Assembly: GCA_027603945.1 (NCBI GenBank)
Contig: JADIIU010000004.1
Location: 186,001-250,000 of the forward strand
Direction of reading: 5' to 3'
DNA from: Terramyces sp. JEL0728
Lineage: Eukaryota; Chytridiomycota; Chytridiomycetes; Rhizophydiales; Terramycetaceae
Length of the DNA stretch: 64,000 bases
Of this stretch, positions 44,785 through 55,183 are shown in pieces. The translations under genes and the position numbers were made by a program. Positions within the stretch are counted from its first letter, which is position 1. The number at the start of each line of letters is the position of its first letter. The notes beneath the pieces were generated by a model. It was not told where the DNA came from. It worked only from the letters and a program-made list of their open reading frames with translations, and did not search any database.

Positions 44785-45542
44785 TTAGATTTTGGCAATC
44801 AGCTCTCCTTCGTTAAATGAGTGCAGAGTAATTCCGTCCCGAGTAACTGAAAACACCTCGCCAGTCATGGTGCCATCGATAACCAGCACGAATCCATCAA
44901 CTACCATTTCAATATCAACCAAATTGCCAGTAGTCTTGTATCCATTCTCTTCAGAAGCAGTTACAAGTGGAGTTCGAACAAACGCAGGACAGATACAATT
45001 TATACGCAACCCTTTTCTTTTACAAAAATAGACTAGAGATTTACTGAGCCCCACAACCTATGTTAATTGAACTTACTCCCCATTTGGCGGCAGTGTAGAT
45101 TGGCTGTTGGAAAGCGAACCCGGTCAGTCCAGCTACACTAGCTACATTGACAATCACGCCTTTAGTCAAGTAGTCTAAAGCCAGTCTACAGCCAATAATT
45201 ACTCCATTCAAGTCAACATCAACAACTTTCTTCCATTCATCCTCCTTGCTGGTTGCAAACCGGCTAGATTCGGTAATCCCTGCATTGTTTATAAGGATAT
45301 TGATTTCTCCATATTTCTGTATCCCTACTTTAAATACTGATTCAAATTCGTTGTAATTGGCTACATTTGCTTTTACGAATATTGCAGAAGGGAGCGAGTT
45401 TACGAATGCTGGATCAGGGTTGAGATCGCATAATATGAGGTTGTGCGACTTTGATAATCGGATGGCAAGAGCTTTCCCCAAACCTCATTAGGGAAATAGT
45501 ACCTGATAATCCCCCGGTAATTAATGCTGTTGGTTTAGTCAT
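44785..45542 (-). CDS. Short-chain dehydrogenase/reductase, 15-PGDH-like
   Basis: NAD-dependent classical SDR. Exons 45542-45503, 45483-45077 and 45057-44785 give 239 aa. The cofactor motif TGGLSGLGKALA is rebuilt across the first 19-nt intron. NNAG, the catalytic Ser region VNVASVAGLTG and YTAAKWGVVG (Tyr-x-x-x-Lys) follow, rebuilt across the second 19-nt intron (TTAAC). The C-terminal part with CPAFVRTPLV fits the 15-hydroxyprostaglandin dehydrogenase-like subgroup. Substrate unknown. Confidence 0.88.
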
Positions 45543-45808
45543 GCAGAAAAATTAGCAAGTTTCTCGGCCGTGTAATTTTGGTATAGGCGAACAGAGCAGA
45601 CTTGGAAATTGAGATCCACTAACAGCTAAACACATGGGATGCTCTGCGTTCCACAAAAGGACGCTACAAGAATATCTACACCAAATATCTCTCGCAAAGC
45701 AATTCAATACTTTGCTTGAATGAGGAATTATTTCAAGCTGCTCTCTACAGATACTCACTGATTTTGCATTCTAAATTTCGCTTACAAAAAAATTCTAATC
45801 AAAAACAA

Positions 45809-46117
45809 ATGTCGAAATTCAATTTTTCCAAATTAAAAGAACTCAGAATCCACCTATCTCACACTCCGCAATCAGCAGGAGCCAGGTACAGCTCAACTAA
45901 CAAGACAATTCTTGGTAAACAATTACCCTTCAATCAAGCAATCTTTTCCACAGTTGCCAGTTCTAGTTCGTGAATCAAAGAATATTAAATCGGTTTGTTA
46001 TGCTAGATTTAGTAATTTTGGTTTTATTTAGGTCACGGAGTTGAACATAGTGTTTTATTGGAAGGGCTGGATGAAAATCAGGTTGAAACTAAAATCAATG
46101 CTTTGGCTGCAAAATAA
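45809..46117 (+). CDS. NDUFA2: NADH:ubiquinone oxidoreductase subunit NDUFA2 (B8)
   Basis: Thioredoxin-fold accessory subunit of respiratory complex I. Exons 45809-45885, 45905-46011 and 46032-46117 give 89 aa. The start MSKFNFSKLKELRIHLSHTP is diagnostic; LPVLVRES, VCYARFSHGVE and a C-terminal helix ending LAAK complete the family. Introns are 19 (CTAAC) and 20 nt (weak TTTAT branch). Shows that this organism has complex I, which excludes microsporidia and most anaerobes. Confidence 0.93.
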
Positions 46118-46241
46118 AGGAAATGTTAAATTGACTGTTGCCTGCTATGAGAGGCTTGCACCAAGTTGTCGATATATTTTCCAGACATCAACCGGATAAT
46201 AGCGCTGATTCAAAAGATCCAAGAAGGACAAAATAACCAGT

Positions 46242-47403
46242 TTATTCTTTCTTATATTTCAACTTCATTCTTGGTTTCAAAAAGACATTCTGACGCGTTA
46301 GGAGCAGAACTTCATAATCCATTTGGAACTTTCTAAAGAGATTTTCAAAATCAAGTACACTTGGTGGTTTCTTTTGGCTGGTCCAATACTTTTCAAAAGC
46401 ATCGAAAATGAAACCTACAATCAGAAAAGCTTACAATAGATTTCGTTGAATGTATCTTTGTGGATACCATAGCTGTAAAAAACAAATTGCAATTGTCTGG
46501 TTCTAACTAGACGCAGGCAATAGGCAGTGATATTAATGCCACACAATGCAAATGAGAACCAAGATACTGAGTGATGGCTGGTATTTAGAATACGCTTTGC
46601 GATATCAATATAGTTTTGGCAGAAATACACGAGGTTATCCAAAGCTAATAATCCCATGGACCTGAAATCCGTTGATGGATCTTTCCCCTTTCATTAGATA
46701 TCCTTACTTGAAACCCAATTTTCTGCCACTGAGAAGTAAATCTTGAAGTCAATGGCTCGTCCATTAGCATGTTCCATAAACTCCGCAATTTCTTTTCATT
46801 GGCAGTCACAGTGATATCATATCTAGTCCCTGTTGTGAGTAACAATAACCTGCCCTTGTGTTTAGTTCATGCAGCAGTTGGAAAGAAGTAAATATTTCTG
46901 TCATCCCTTGTCGGAGGACAAGAGCTTGTGGACTATGTTACCATCAAGTACCTGATTTCTCCTTCTTTCATTGGGAATCTCTTTATTGTAACCAACAGCT
47001 GGAACAGTTCCTCAAATTTAGTTCCAGTTCCAGGTTCCACAATATCGTTAGGTTCGATTTCTACTTGGCTATACCAAGATTCAAACGGACGGCGAAATTC
47101 GTCCAACTTTGAGGAATGCAAAACACACTGGTCCAAGCGATACAGTTCTTCCGGAGTCAAAATAATCTTTTTTTGTTCGCTAATGACTTCATTTAAATCC
47201 TGGTATTTGAACGGACGGATGGTATTTATTCGGACAATGGAATCGCATATTCTGTATATTTCTGAAGTGCCTGTAATGTACCCGTAAATTAACTTCAGCG
47301 TGTTGTAGACAAATGTAAATATCGTTGATTGGTAAATCTGCTGCATTATGAGGTTTGACCACCATGTTGCATAGTCTAAACCAAACGGTTTGTAAAAGGG
47401 CAT
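46242..47403 (-). CDS. ELMO domain protein (ELMOD1/2-like ARL2/ARF GAP)
   Basis: Exons 47403-46952, 46932-46850, 46829-46708, 46687-46435 and 46414-46242 give 360 aa. The N-terminus PFYKPFGLDYATWWSNLIMQ resembles ELMOD2. The ELMO core is IGFQGKDPSTDFRSMGLLAL followed by LDNLVYF, FALCGINITAY and a C-terminal KYWTSQKKPPSVLDF. The conserved Arg of the GAP motif (DFRSMG) is there. Introns are 19, 20, 20 and 20 nt with varied branch boxes (GTAAC, CTCAC, CTAAT, CTGAT). The ATG at 47403 lies 26 bp from the start of the divergent neighbour. Confidence 0.88.
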
Positions 47404-47429
47404 GAGGTTTTTGATTAAAAAAATCAATC
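47404..47429. promoter_or_regulatory. 26-bp divergent start-to-start spacer
   Basis: The ELMOD start (minus, 47403) and the orphan start (plus, 47430) are separated by 26 bp of mostly A/T sequence. Any shared promoter must overlap coding sequence of one or both genes, or one gene has its first ATG wrongly placed. Confidence 0.5.
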
Positions 47430-48437
47430 ATGGAATTGCTGGAGTTGATTGATATTTACAAGCTCAGGTTTCAGAACAACCAGAGTGTTTATATAAGTGG
47501 GAAAAAGGACTATGGATTCAACAGATATTCGGAAATCCTCAGTGAACTACTAATTTTGGCTGAGCAAAAGACAGTTTTGGATGGTTCAGCACCAGGCATA
47601 CCAACAGATGTAAATACAGGCGAGACTGAGCAAGGAAATAGTGTAAATTTAGAAAAAGAGATCCCTAAAAGAGATATTGTAGAGTCAGCCCGATCTGATA
47701 CAGAAATAAGAGCACTTGATCCGCCAGCAACTACGCTGGACAAAGGAAAGTCTAATGGCAATGGAGATGCAAATTATCAACATCTGCCCGCTCAAGAATT
47801 GGAGAAATCCTCTCGTGGATTAGTAATTCTGGACTTTAAACCGGATGAGACAACAACAGTAGATACGACGATCACAGTAAAGAAGCCGCTAGCACCTGAA
47901 GATCCTAGTCAGATCGAAACGCCAGCTGAAGTGCTATTGGAAGAAAATAATCCAAATTCGACTGACCGTTCGCTACAGGATATTACAAAAGTTGAACAAA
48001 ATGCAAGCTCTCAGAAAGGAAAGAGGAAGAGGAAGAATGCAAGAGCCACTAATGCAAAGAAGCCCAAAATCACAAAAAACGTTGATTTGGCAAAAGTCGA
48101 AATAAAGGAACCGAAACAGTCTGAAAATCAAGTGTCCAGCATAGAAGATGCAAACAACCAGATAGTGGGTGTCAATGTACAAAGAGAAATACTGAATGCA
48201 CTTCAAACAGATGGAAAGCTGCCGCCATCAAAAGATAACTCGCAAGAAGAAATTGGCAAAGACCAATCTGACCATTTAATTCAGTTTTTCTCTCAAGCTC
48301 CTCAAGACACTGGCATTGACTCGCCAGATATAAGTTTTATCCCTGCAGTTAACCTTAGTGCAATTGGGCACTGTGAAATGGAAGATGCTAACTTGGCAGA
48401 CATATCCGCATTTTTAGAACAGGATATTGAATTTTAA
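47430..48437 (+). CDS. Unidentified 335-aa acidic protein with a basic nuclear-type patch
   Basis: Single exon. Residues 1-50 may fold (MELLELIDIYKLRFQNNQSV...ILSELLILAEQKTV). The rest is disordered and rich in Glu, Asp, Ser and Pro, with a bipartite-type basic cluster KGKRKRKNARATNAKKPKI at about residues 190-210. The C-terminus is acidic and hydrophobic (LADISAFLEQDIEF), the kind of peptide that can act as a short docking or activation motif. No family recognised; a nuclear role is inference from the basic cluster. Confidence 0.7.
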   Translation: MELLELIDIYKLRFQNNQSVYISGKKDYGFNRYSEILSELLILAEQKTVLDGSAPGIPTDVNTGETEQGNSVNLEKEIPKRDIVESARSDTEIRALDPPATTLDKGKSNGNGDANYQHLPAQELEKSSRGLVILDFKPDETTTVDTTITVKKPLAPEDPSQIETPAEVLLEENNPNSTDRSLQDITKVEQNASSQKGKRKRKNARATNAKKPKITKNVDLAKVEIKEPKQSENQVSSIEDANNQIVGVNVQREILNALQTDGKLPPSKDNSQEEIGKDQSDHLIQFFSQAPQDTGIDSPDISFIPAVNLSAIGHCEMEDANLADISAFLEQDIEF

Positions 48438-48567
48438 TAAAAGAGACAGGGATATTACATCCACAATCGGTGCTCAAAATGAGAACTGTTTAACAACGGA
48501 ATTCAGTCTGTTATCAAGTATGATACTTTGATGGATCCTTTATTTAATGGCTGGGATTGGAACAAGA

Positions 48568-50064
48568 TTACGCTTTAACAATCTTATCAATTGCAGAAAT
48601 CAAGCGGGTCATGTCACCCTTGAGTGCAGCTGCATAACGTAAAACCTTGTCCTTGGTGTCGAGAACTTCAACTGACTGAGTGAGTGCATTGTAATTCACA
48701 GCAAAAGGACGGTGTAGATGGGCCGCAAATTCTCTATTGTTAAAATAAACTACTTGACTTCATCCTTCATCTGCTTGAAACTGTCGGCAACGAAATATAC
48801 TGGTTGGAAAGAGGTGATTGGATATTCTTGTACACCCATAACATCGCAGTTGAAAGGCAGGAGCTTTGGTTTATCCGATAAGCAATATTCCAATTCACCA
48901 AAACTAGACAAAAGACCTGCTCCATATGCCTTGATTTCTTTTCCTTGCTTGCACAATCCAAACTCAACCGTGAACCAGTAAATCTAAGGTAAATACAGTA
49001 AAAACCGTGGCCAATTTCTTTAAATCCTAACATTAAGGATAACTTACCTCATCTGAAGCACCGAGCGATGCTAAACCGATTTCATGTGAAAAAGAAGCAA
49101 AGTCTGGGTCGGCATAAAGTGGGACATGCCCAAGTAATTCGTGGCACACATCTGGCTCTGGAGTATAGAATGGAGCACTGTGGTGACGAATATACTGGGT
49201 AGAATGGAATACTCTGAATGCCAAAGCGTTCAAGAAATCACGGCTAGACAGGAGCCCCATCACTGGTCTAATGGTCCATCCGGTACAATCTATATTAGCG
49301 AAACACACCTTTCAAGAATTTCGAAATATCTTCAATTTGAGGGATATTGTGCTCGCTATATCCACAATTTTGTTCCAATAGTGGAAAGATATAGTTGTCT
49401 ACGTTACTGCCAACTTACGTTCAAAACAGGCATGGGTCTTGTACATACTGCGGAGCTTACGGTATACAATCCCCCTGGTATTAATTAACTTTTACCAAGT
49501 TTCAATTTCCTTCTCAGTGTATTCAACGTGGGGCAATGGATTGCCGTGTCTGTAGGTCAATGCTTGGTTGGTAATCATCTGTCTCCTTTCTCTGTAAGCT
49601 GGATCTTTGAAACCGGGATGATCTGCCTCCAATTCCTGGATTTAACGAGAAATTACAGAACCATAAGACAGCACTTTTTCTGCAAAGGAATCCAAATCAC
49701 TAATCTTTCTAGGGAACCATGGTACTTGTCCCACACCGGCATCGTCCTCACCACTGACAATTCGAACTTCCTTTGTCTTCCTTTTAATTTCCTGCAATGC
49801 GGTCTTTACAAGATTTGGCTCTGCAGTGAAATCAACAAAAAAATCATAATCGCCCTTGGTTTTTGATGGTCTGGATTCGATGCTTGTCAAAGAAATGCTC
49901 AAGTTGCGCAAAGTGTTGAGAATATTTTCCAATGCACCAACTCTGTCAGAAACAGAAAAGTAAACCGTGGTCCTTTCTGTTTTGCTAGTGTAGAATCGAG
50001 TGATGAGCCTCCTATTCAGCGATTGTAATGTTGCATTGGAGAACCTGAATGTGTTGGCAAACAT
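48568..50064 (-). CDS. PAH: Phenylalanine 4-hydroxylase with ACT domain and mitochondrial-type presequence
   Basis: Tetrahydrobiopterin-dependent iron enzyme making tyrosine from phenylalanine. Exons 50064-49657, 49635-49496, 49474-49419, 49398-49309, 49289-49048, 49026-49006, 48983-48754 and 48733-48568 give 450 aa. Leader [20 protein letters not shown], then ACT domain ([19 protein letters not shown]), then the catalytic core: [21 protein letters not shown] [61 protein letters not shown] (iron His pair), [30 protein letters not shown]. Seven introns of 21, 21, 20, 19, 21, 22 and 20 nt; exon 6 is only 21 nt. PAH is rare in Fungi, and a presequence is unusual. Confidence 0.95.
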
Positions 50065-50310
50065 GATTCGTAATTTATTGCAAAAAATTAGTCAACATTG
50101 TGGGCTGTCGCCAAAACCGGATCGGAACTGATAACATGATCAAATTAAATTACTTTATTCTACACAGTTCGTTATTGTTAATTGCATTCCGGCGAATCTT
50201 TATGAGAACTATCTCTTGGCCAACATAAAAGTGACCAACAATAAAACACTTCAGTTCTCCCAGGAGGTTTACAGAGTACATTCAAATTTCAAGATGCAAA
50301 TCATTTCAAT

Positions 50311-51954
50311 TTATTCATCAGTAATTTCAACTTCATCGCCGTTAGTCAAAGACCGGCTGCCATTCATATCCCGAGTACCATTGACATCTGTTCCTGTCAA
50401 GTCTACTTCTTCCTCGAATACTTTGCCAGGGTTTTCATCAGGCTCTTCGATATCCAATTGCTCAACTTGCACCTCAGACACTTTTTTTACTCCATGAGCA
50501 ATCGCAGTTTCCTTGAGATCATTTAAAAATTTAGAGATGGATGAATAATCTGTCGTTGGTCCATCTAGTACTTTGTCTAATCCCGAAACTACTCCAGGTA
50601 GCAGGCCGTCAACAAATATCCAGGCAACAATTTCTGAATCTCTGGGGCTTTTTGAATGGTGCTCCATAATTTTATTTGATATGGCGGCAAGCGACTCGAT
50701 AAATGCTGCTGATAGTTCAGGATGAAGAGTTTTGCAAGGGAAATATCTAACCTGATTCAAGATCGTCATGTACTTGTTATATGTAAGGGCAACTGTGTGG
50801 CTTTTCATGAGGAAATCCTGTATATCCATATCTTTCTTTGGTCTTTCGATCATTACCTCATTGATGTGGAATGATTTCTTGATTTCTTGTACCATTTCTA
50901 GGACAACCCTCTTTGTTGTTTGTTCAAACATTGCCACTACAATAGGTCTAAAATCCAGCCCCACTCTTCCAAGGGACATTCCATAATACATGACTTGAGT
51001 GTTGATTGAAGGAAGAAGAGAGATGTCTTGGACTTTGTCTAAAAAGTCTTGAAGAACTTTTACCAATTTGGATATAGCGTATGACGCAAATGAACATAAT
51101 ATTGGGCATTCCTGCAGCGAATCCGTTGTGTTTGGGAATATTGCTTTGTAATGCGTGACTAAATCAAATAGGTATTCTCTTTGCGTTTCAATCCATCTTC
51201 GAACATAATCGTTGGGCTGATTCTCTTTTACTAGCGCCAGCAAACTGTTTAAATGATCTTGTCTAAGAGTGAGAAACAGAATCCTCAGGGTCTTGTCCTT
51301 GATCCCCAATCTTTTCAAATACCCAATTACCCTGATGCATAGAGGTAATTTTACGGGCCCTCTTAACATTGATAATAGCTGCAACAACATTGTCTGCGAA
51401 CTATTTTTGCTTGATGCCAAATCTTCAAAGAAAGGAACATTTGGATATCGAATAGGCAATCGCTGAGTGAATAATTGCAGGTCCATTGCTTCTTCATAAT
51501 GTCCATTTCTAATTAGCGTATCAAATAAAGTTGGAATTTCCAAAATTGGTTCCAGATTGTCCAATTGGCTAGATATTAAATGCAAATTCCGTCGGGTAGC
51601 AATATTCTCTAAATGGCACTTTTCAGTGTCATTCAATAACCGCTCGACTGTTGGAATGTGCGTTTCAACTTTGTCCAACGACCCTGGCAGTATTTTAAAC
51701 TGCTTTGCGACTTGCTCGAAATGCTCATTTGCTTCGATAAATGCTTTATATTCTGTACAAGTGATTTCCGACCACTGTTTTTCCAACCTTGCTTTTTCCT
51801 GTTTTAATTCCTCTGGCTCTCTTGCTAGGTCCTCTAGTGTCGATGCAGTAATATGATTCAGGTAATCTTGGATTGCTTGTCGTTCAAATATCTCTGGACT
51901 GACATGTTTACTCTGAGTGAGTAATTCTGCCAGTTTCATGTGTTCTGATTGCAT
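50311..51954 (-). CDS. COG8: Conserved oligomeric Golgi complex subunit 8 (Dor1-like)
   Basis: Tether of retrograde vesicles at the Golgi. Single exon, 547 aa. Dor1 features: IQDYLNHITASTLEDLAREP, the Tyr-rich helix EYKAFIEANEHFEQVAKQF, LEPILEIPTLFDTLIRNG, YEEAMDLQLFTQRL and LPLCIRVIGYLKRLG. The C-terminal 60 residues are acidic and disordered. It starts at one of two nearby ATGs (MQSEHMKLAELL). An AAAATTTTC word lies about 12 bp upstream. Intronless despite its length. Confidence 0.85.
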   Translation of the reverse strand: MQSEHMKLAELLTQSKHVSPEIFERQAIQDYLNHITASTLEDLAREPEELKQEKARLEKQWSEITCTEYKAFIEANEHFEQVAKQFKILPGSLDKVETHIPTVERLLNDTEKCHLENIATRRNLHLISSQLDNLEPILEIPTLFDTLIRNGHYEEAMDLQLFTQRLPIRYPNVPFFEDLASSKNSSQTMLLQLLSMLRGPVKLPLCIRVIGYLKRLGIKDKTLRILFLTLRQDHLNSLLALVKENQPNDYVRRWIETQREYLFDLVTHYKAIFPNTTDSLQECPILCSFASYAISKLVKVLQDFLDKVQDISLLPSINTQVMYYGMSLGRVGLDFRPIVVAMFEQTTKRVVLEMVQEIKKSFHINEVMIERPKKDMDIQDFLMKSHTVALTYNKYMTILNQVRYFPCKTLHPELSAAFIESLAAISNKIMEHHSKSPRDSEIVAWIFVDGLLPGVVSGLDKVLDGPTTDYSSISKFLNDLKETAIAHGVKKVSEVQVEQLDIEEPDENPGKVFEEEVDLTGTDVNGTRDMNGSRSLTNGDEVEITDE

Positions 51955-52117
51955 CGTGTATGTCCAAAATTTTCAAAGCAGCGTAATTCATATTGTAACC
52001 CATATTGAATTTCCTCAGATTGCTACTTTCCTACAATGAATGGTTCCACACATCGTGCGATACTGCGAATACCGCTCATAAATGGTCAACAAATCGCCAA
52101 GAAACAAGCCAATTTAT

Positions 52118-53178
52118 TCAACTCTTTAAAAACTCTTTGAAATAATCCTTGCGATCAATAATCGACTGTTCAATGCGTCTTTGAAAGTTTGCCATCTGCA
52201 GTTTATAATTTTGCTGTCATTAACAATCAGTTACCCTCCTCTCTCTACTTTTCTCGATTATTTCATTCATTGTCGTTTTGTACTTTAAATCAACGTCATA
52301 TTCTGTGTTGATTTGCTCTACCTCATCTTCCCCAATATCAAAGAATGACTCTAGGTCAAATCTGGAATTAAAAATACTCACTCTAACTGCATTCGTTTGT
52401 TTACAATGCGCTTTTCCAAATTGCTCACTTCCACTTCGTCCAATTCACGAATATTTGGGAATTTGGAGATTGTTTGGATCCTGTAGTCGATCTGCTCACA
52501 ACACTTGTTTCCCCTGAGTACAAAATATTCGATAGAAGTTGGCAAGTTGATTTCACTGGTTTCTTTGAATTGGTTTGCTTCCAAATCCAAGAGATTCAAG
52601 TTACACTTTGTCAATGAGATTTTTTCAAGTTTGTTGTGGGACAGTATGAGGAAATCCAAGTTTGGGAGATTCAGATCAGGAAATTCCGAGATATTATTAT
52701 ATTGCAAGTACAAGTGAGTCAAATTTAGCAGATTTGACAAACCGCTAACATCCACTATATTTTGACGGTCCAACCTGACTCTTTTTATCGCATTCACTCC
52801 ATCTTGTTTAATATTATTCTTTGAGACAATTTTGGATACTGTTACTTTGCCTTCTTGATCTTCTTTTATTGGAGTCGATGGATTTCTCATTGAGATCCTG
52901 CTTGTATTATCTCTGGTTGGAGGTTTACTTGAAGTGCGAGTTGTCTTTGAATCCACTGTGAATTTACTTGAAGTGCGAGTTGTCTTTGAATCCAGCGTGA
53001 ATACACTCGAGCCAACTCTAGATTTTATTGCTGATGAGCTGCTGGCTCTAGTAATCGAAGCGCTAGGTTTTTTTGGAGCAGGCATGGCCGACTCTCTAGA
53101 ATTGGTCGTTGGCTTGCTCGTTTTTGCCAAAGCTTGTTTTAAATCCTCTTTTGATTTGCGAATCTTCAATTCATTCAT
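52118..53178 (-). CDS. Leucine-rich repeat protein, LRRC46-like (probable axonemal)
   Basis: Exons 53178-52382, 52361-52235 and 52213-52118 give 339 aa. Residues 1-120 are basic and Ser/Thr-rich with a direct repeat DSKTTRTSSK twice (positions about 63-86). SDS22-like LRRs follow: RLDRQNIVDVSGL, LTHLYLQYNNISEFPDL, LDFLILSHNKLEKI, LNLLDLEANQF, FVLRGNKCCEQIDYR, a cap found in LRRC46. The C-terminus is helical and ends RIEQSIIDRKDYFKEFLKS. Introns are 20 and 21 nt. The family is found in ciliated eukaryotes. Orthology with LRRC46 is likely, not proven. Confidence 0.75.
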
Positions 53179-53328
53179 TGGAAATCGCGTAAATTATAAA
53201 CTTTACATTTCCAGTCAGCCAAGCGTACCATCATCGCGAGTATAAATATTGATTCTTGGTGGATTTACAATATCTGCATTCGATCTGCTAAACTCAACAG
53301 AAAGAAAAAGAATAAAATATGGATTTAT

Positions 53329-53775
53329 TTACATTGCGTATTCTTTAGTATAATACTTTACCAGGCTCTCGTAACCCTTCTTGTCTCCAATCCTAAGCAA
53401 ATTGGCTGCATCGCAATTCAATGGCGAACTGATTTCAGGTTCATTCAGAAGCAGCCCAACTGCCATTATTGTAGAATGTAGAGTCCATGTCGGCGACCAT
53501 TGTGAAGTTAGTAAATCCAAACAAACGTTTCCTGATTTGAAATCAATATTTGGATGACATATGGGTGTTTTAAATCTGATTTTTGGTGCTACTGATGGGT
53601 AGTCTGACGGCACATTTATTTCTATCTTCCAGGTTCCATCTTTGTACGGCGAATCCGGATGTCCTTTGATTCTAGCTTCCCAAAGGACAAAATCTTCAGA
53701 TATGGGCTCTAATATTATATCGGATTTGGTTTTCTGTAAATCCTTGTATTCCTTCATTAGCCTCTTCATATTCAT
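53329..53775 (-). CDS. PEX4: Ubiquitin-conjugating enzyme E2, PEX4-like
   Basis: Single exon, 148 aa. E2 fold with NVPSDYPSVAPKIRF, ICHPNIDFKSGNVCLDLL (active Cys in GNVCLD), WSPTWTLHSTIMAV and LLNEPEISSPLNCDAANLLR. The SPLNCDAANLLR and terminal YYTKEYA features match the peroxisomal Pex4/Ubc10 group that monoubiquitinates Pex5. MNMKRLMKEYKDLQK start is standard. Other E2 subfamilies cannot be fully excluded. Confidence 0.85.
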   Translation of the reverse strand: MNMKRLMKEYKDLQKTKSDIILEPISEDFVLWEARIKGHPDSPYKDGTWKIEINVPSDYPSVAPKIRFKTPICHPNIDFKSGNVCLDLLTSQWSPTWTLHSTIMAVGLLLNEPEISSPLNCDAANLLRIGDKKGYESLVKYYTKEYAM

Positions 53776-53811
53776 TTAAAAATAGAAAAAAGGCGGGCGG
53801 ATTCAAAAAAT

Positions 53812-55147
53812 TTATTCCATTGAAATCACACTCTTTTCGCCATTTTCGTTATAAATGAATAACTCTTCGTCAGAATCCATTCTATCTATAGTCGAGAGGT
53901 ATCTTACAGATTCTACGGGCGAATTACTAACGTTCCATGGCTCGATATCTTCATCTTGGAATAATTCTGCAGCTGGAGCCACGTTGTTAGATTTCATTTT
54001 GCGATATGCTTGTACCACAGTAGAGTTTGAAGAATTCACGATAAAATCACACGTTGCATCAATTTCCAGCTTTTCAAGCTTTGACTGCAGTTCTTTTGAG
54101 AGTTTTTCAGTGTATGGATCTATAACAGGGAGCGACTCTCTTTCTGAGACTTGCTCTCCAGTATTTTCAACAGATTCTGCCGAGATTTCGTTTGCTGGCT
54201 TGTAAATTACTTGTCTTTCAAAATCAGAGGATTTTGATTTCAGCTGTATTATTGGTGGCAGTTCGGGAATATCGCTTTCATTGAATGCGCTTTCTAATGG
54301 GTTATCTTTTGTCTCTTCCTGCCGTTGACTTTCCTTTCTTCTCAGCGGTTTATATTTTGGCGTTCTTCTCTGGGCACTGGTTTTAGGTTTGACTTTTTGT
54401 TAACTAATTCCTACTCTTTATGGATTCGGTTATTAATGGAGATGAAATTAGATTTTCTGCATCGGACAGTGCGATAAAGGTAGAATAATCTACCCCTGGC
54501 GGATAGGAAACCGCTCTGGGTATTTCTTCCGCGTACTGAAATATATCTCTGGATTGCAGATACAACATTTGCTTCATTGTAAATATCTTTCGCAGTCTAA
54601 AAGTCCCGCTTATAGTTACCTTACTCAAAGATCTAAAGATGCTGGACCTAAAGTTGTCGGAAACCATTTTAGACATATTGAAACATAAATTTACCCACTG
54701 ATATCAATAAAACTGTACCTGCCCTTTGGGGATGTTTGGGAAAGGAATTGACGCATGAAGCGCGGTGATTTTGATTTCCTTGTTTGGATTTGAAATCAAG
54801 AATCGTCTATTGTTCATTGCAAGATCAGTGATACACAATTCAATTGACATTTGGTTTCCCAGCCCCAAATATACTTGAAAAACTAAATATGGTTGAAATA
54901 GAACGACTAGATTAGGAATGAATACCAGATTTATCGTTCTTTGGTAGCTGCAGTTTGCCATCTACGTTAAGAGCGATTACTCTCCAGCGTGTAGCAAAAT
55001 CCTTTTAGATCCTGGGCAAAGGTTCGTTTAACCGACGATTTTTGAAATTTCCATTCATTAATCAGCGGACTGACGTTGTTTGTAAATACTTCAAATATTG
55101 GGCCGCCCTAAATTAGCTCTTTGTACTTGATAGCTATTCTCAAACAT
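53812..55147 (-). CDS. CFAP20 domain-containing protein (CFAP20DC / C3orf67-like)
   Basis: Cilium-associated family. Exons 55147-55127 (21 nt), 55107-54981, 54961-54926 (36 nt), 54906-54719, 54697-54415 and 54392-53812 give 411 aa. The N-terminus MFENSYQGGPIFEVF and later QLPKNDKSVVLFQPYLVFQVY, IELCITDL, RRFLIS, ITALHASIPFPN, GQWVNLCFNM and TFRLRKIFTMK follow the CFAP20 domain throughout; they only line up after removal of four introns of 19, 19, 19 and 21 nt. A fifth 22-nt intron precedes the disordered acidic C-terminal half (YIPDIPELPP-type linkers, EDIEPWNVSNSP). Complete N-terminus resolved by the tiny first exon. Confidence 0.88.
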
Positions 55148-55183
55148 GAACGCGAAAAACAAAAATTTCAAAATACCAGTCTA

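Noticed and set aside
54597..54619. 23-nt GT...AG segment in the CFAP20DC-like gene (minus strand)
   Set aside because: Removing it destroys TFRLRKIFTMK, the conserved end of the CFAP20 domain, and has no branch box; it is exon.
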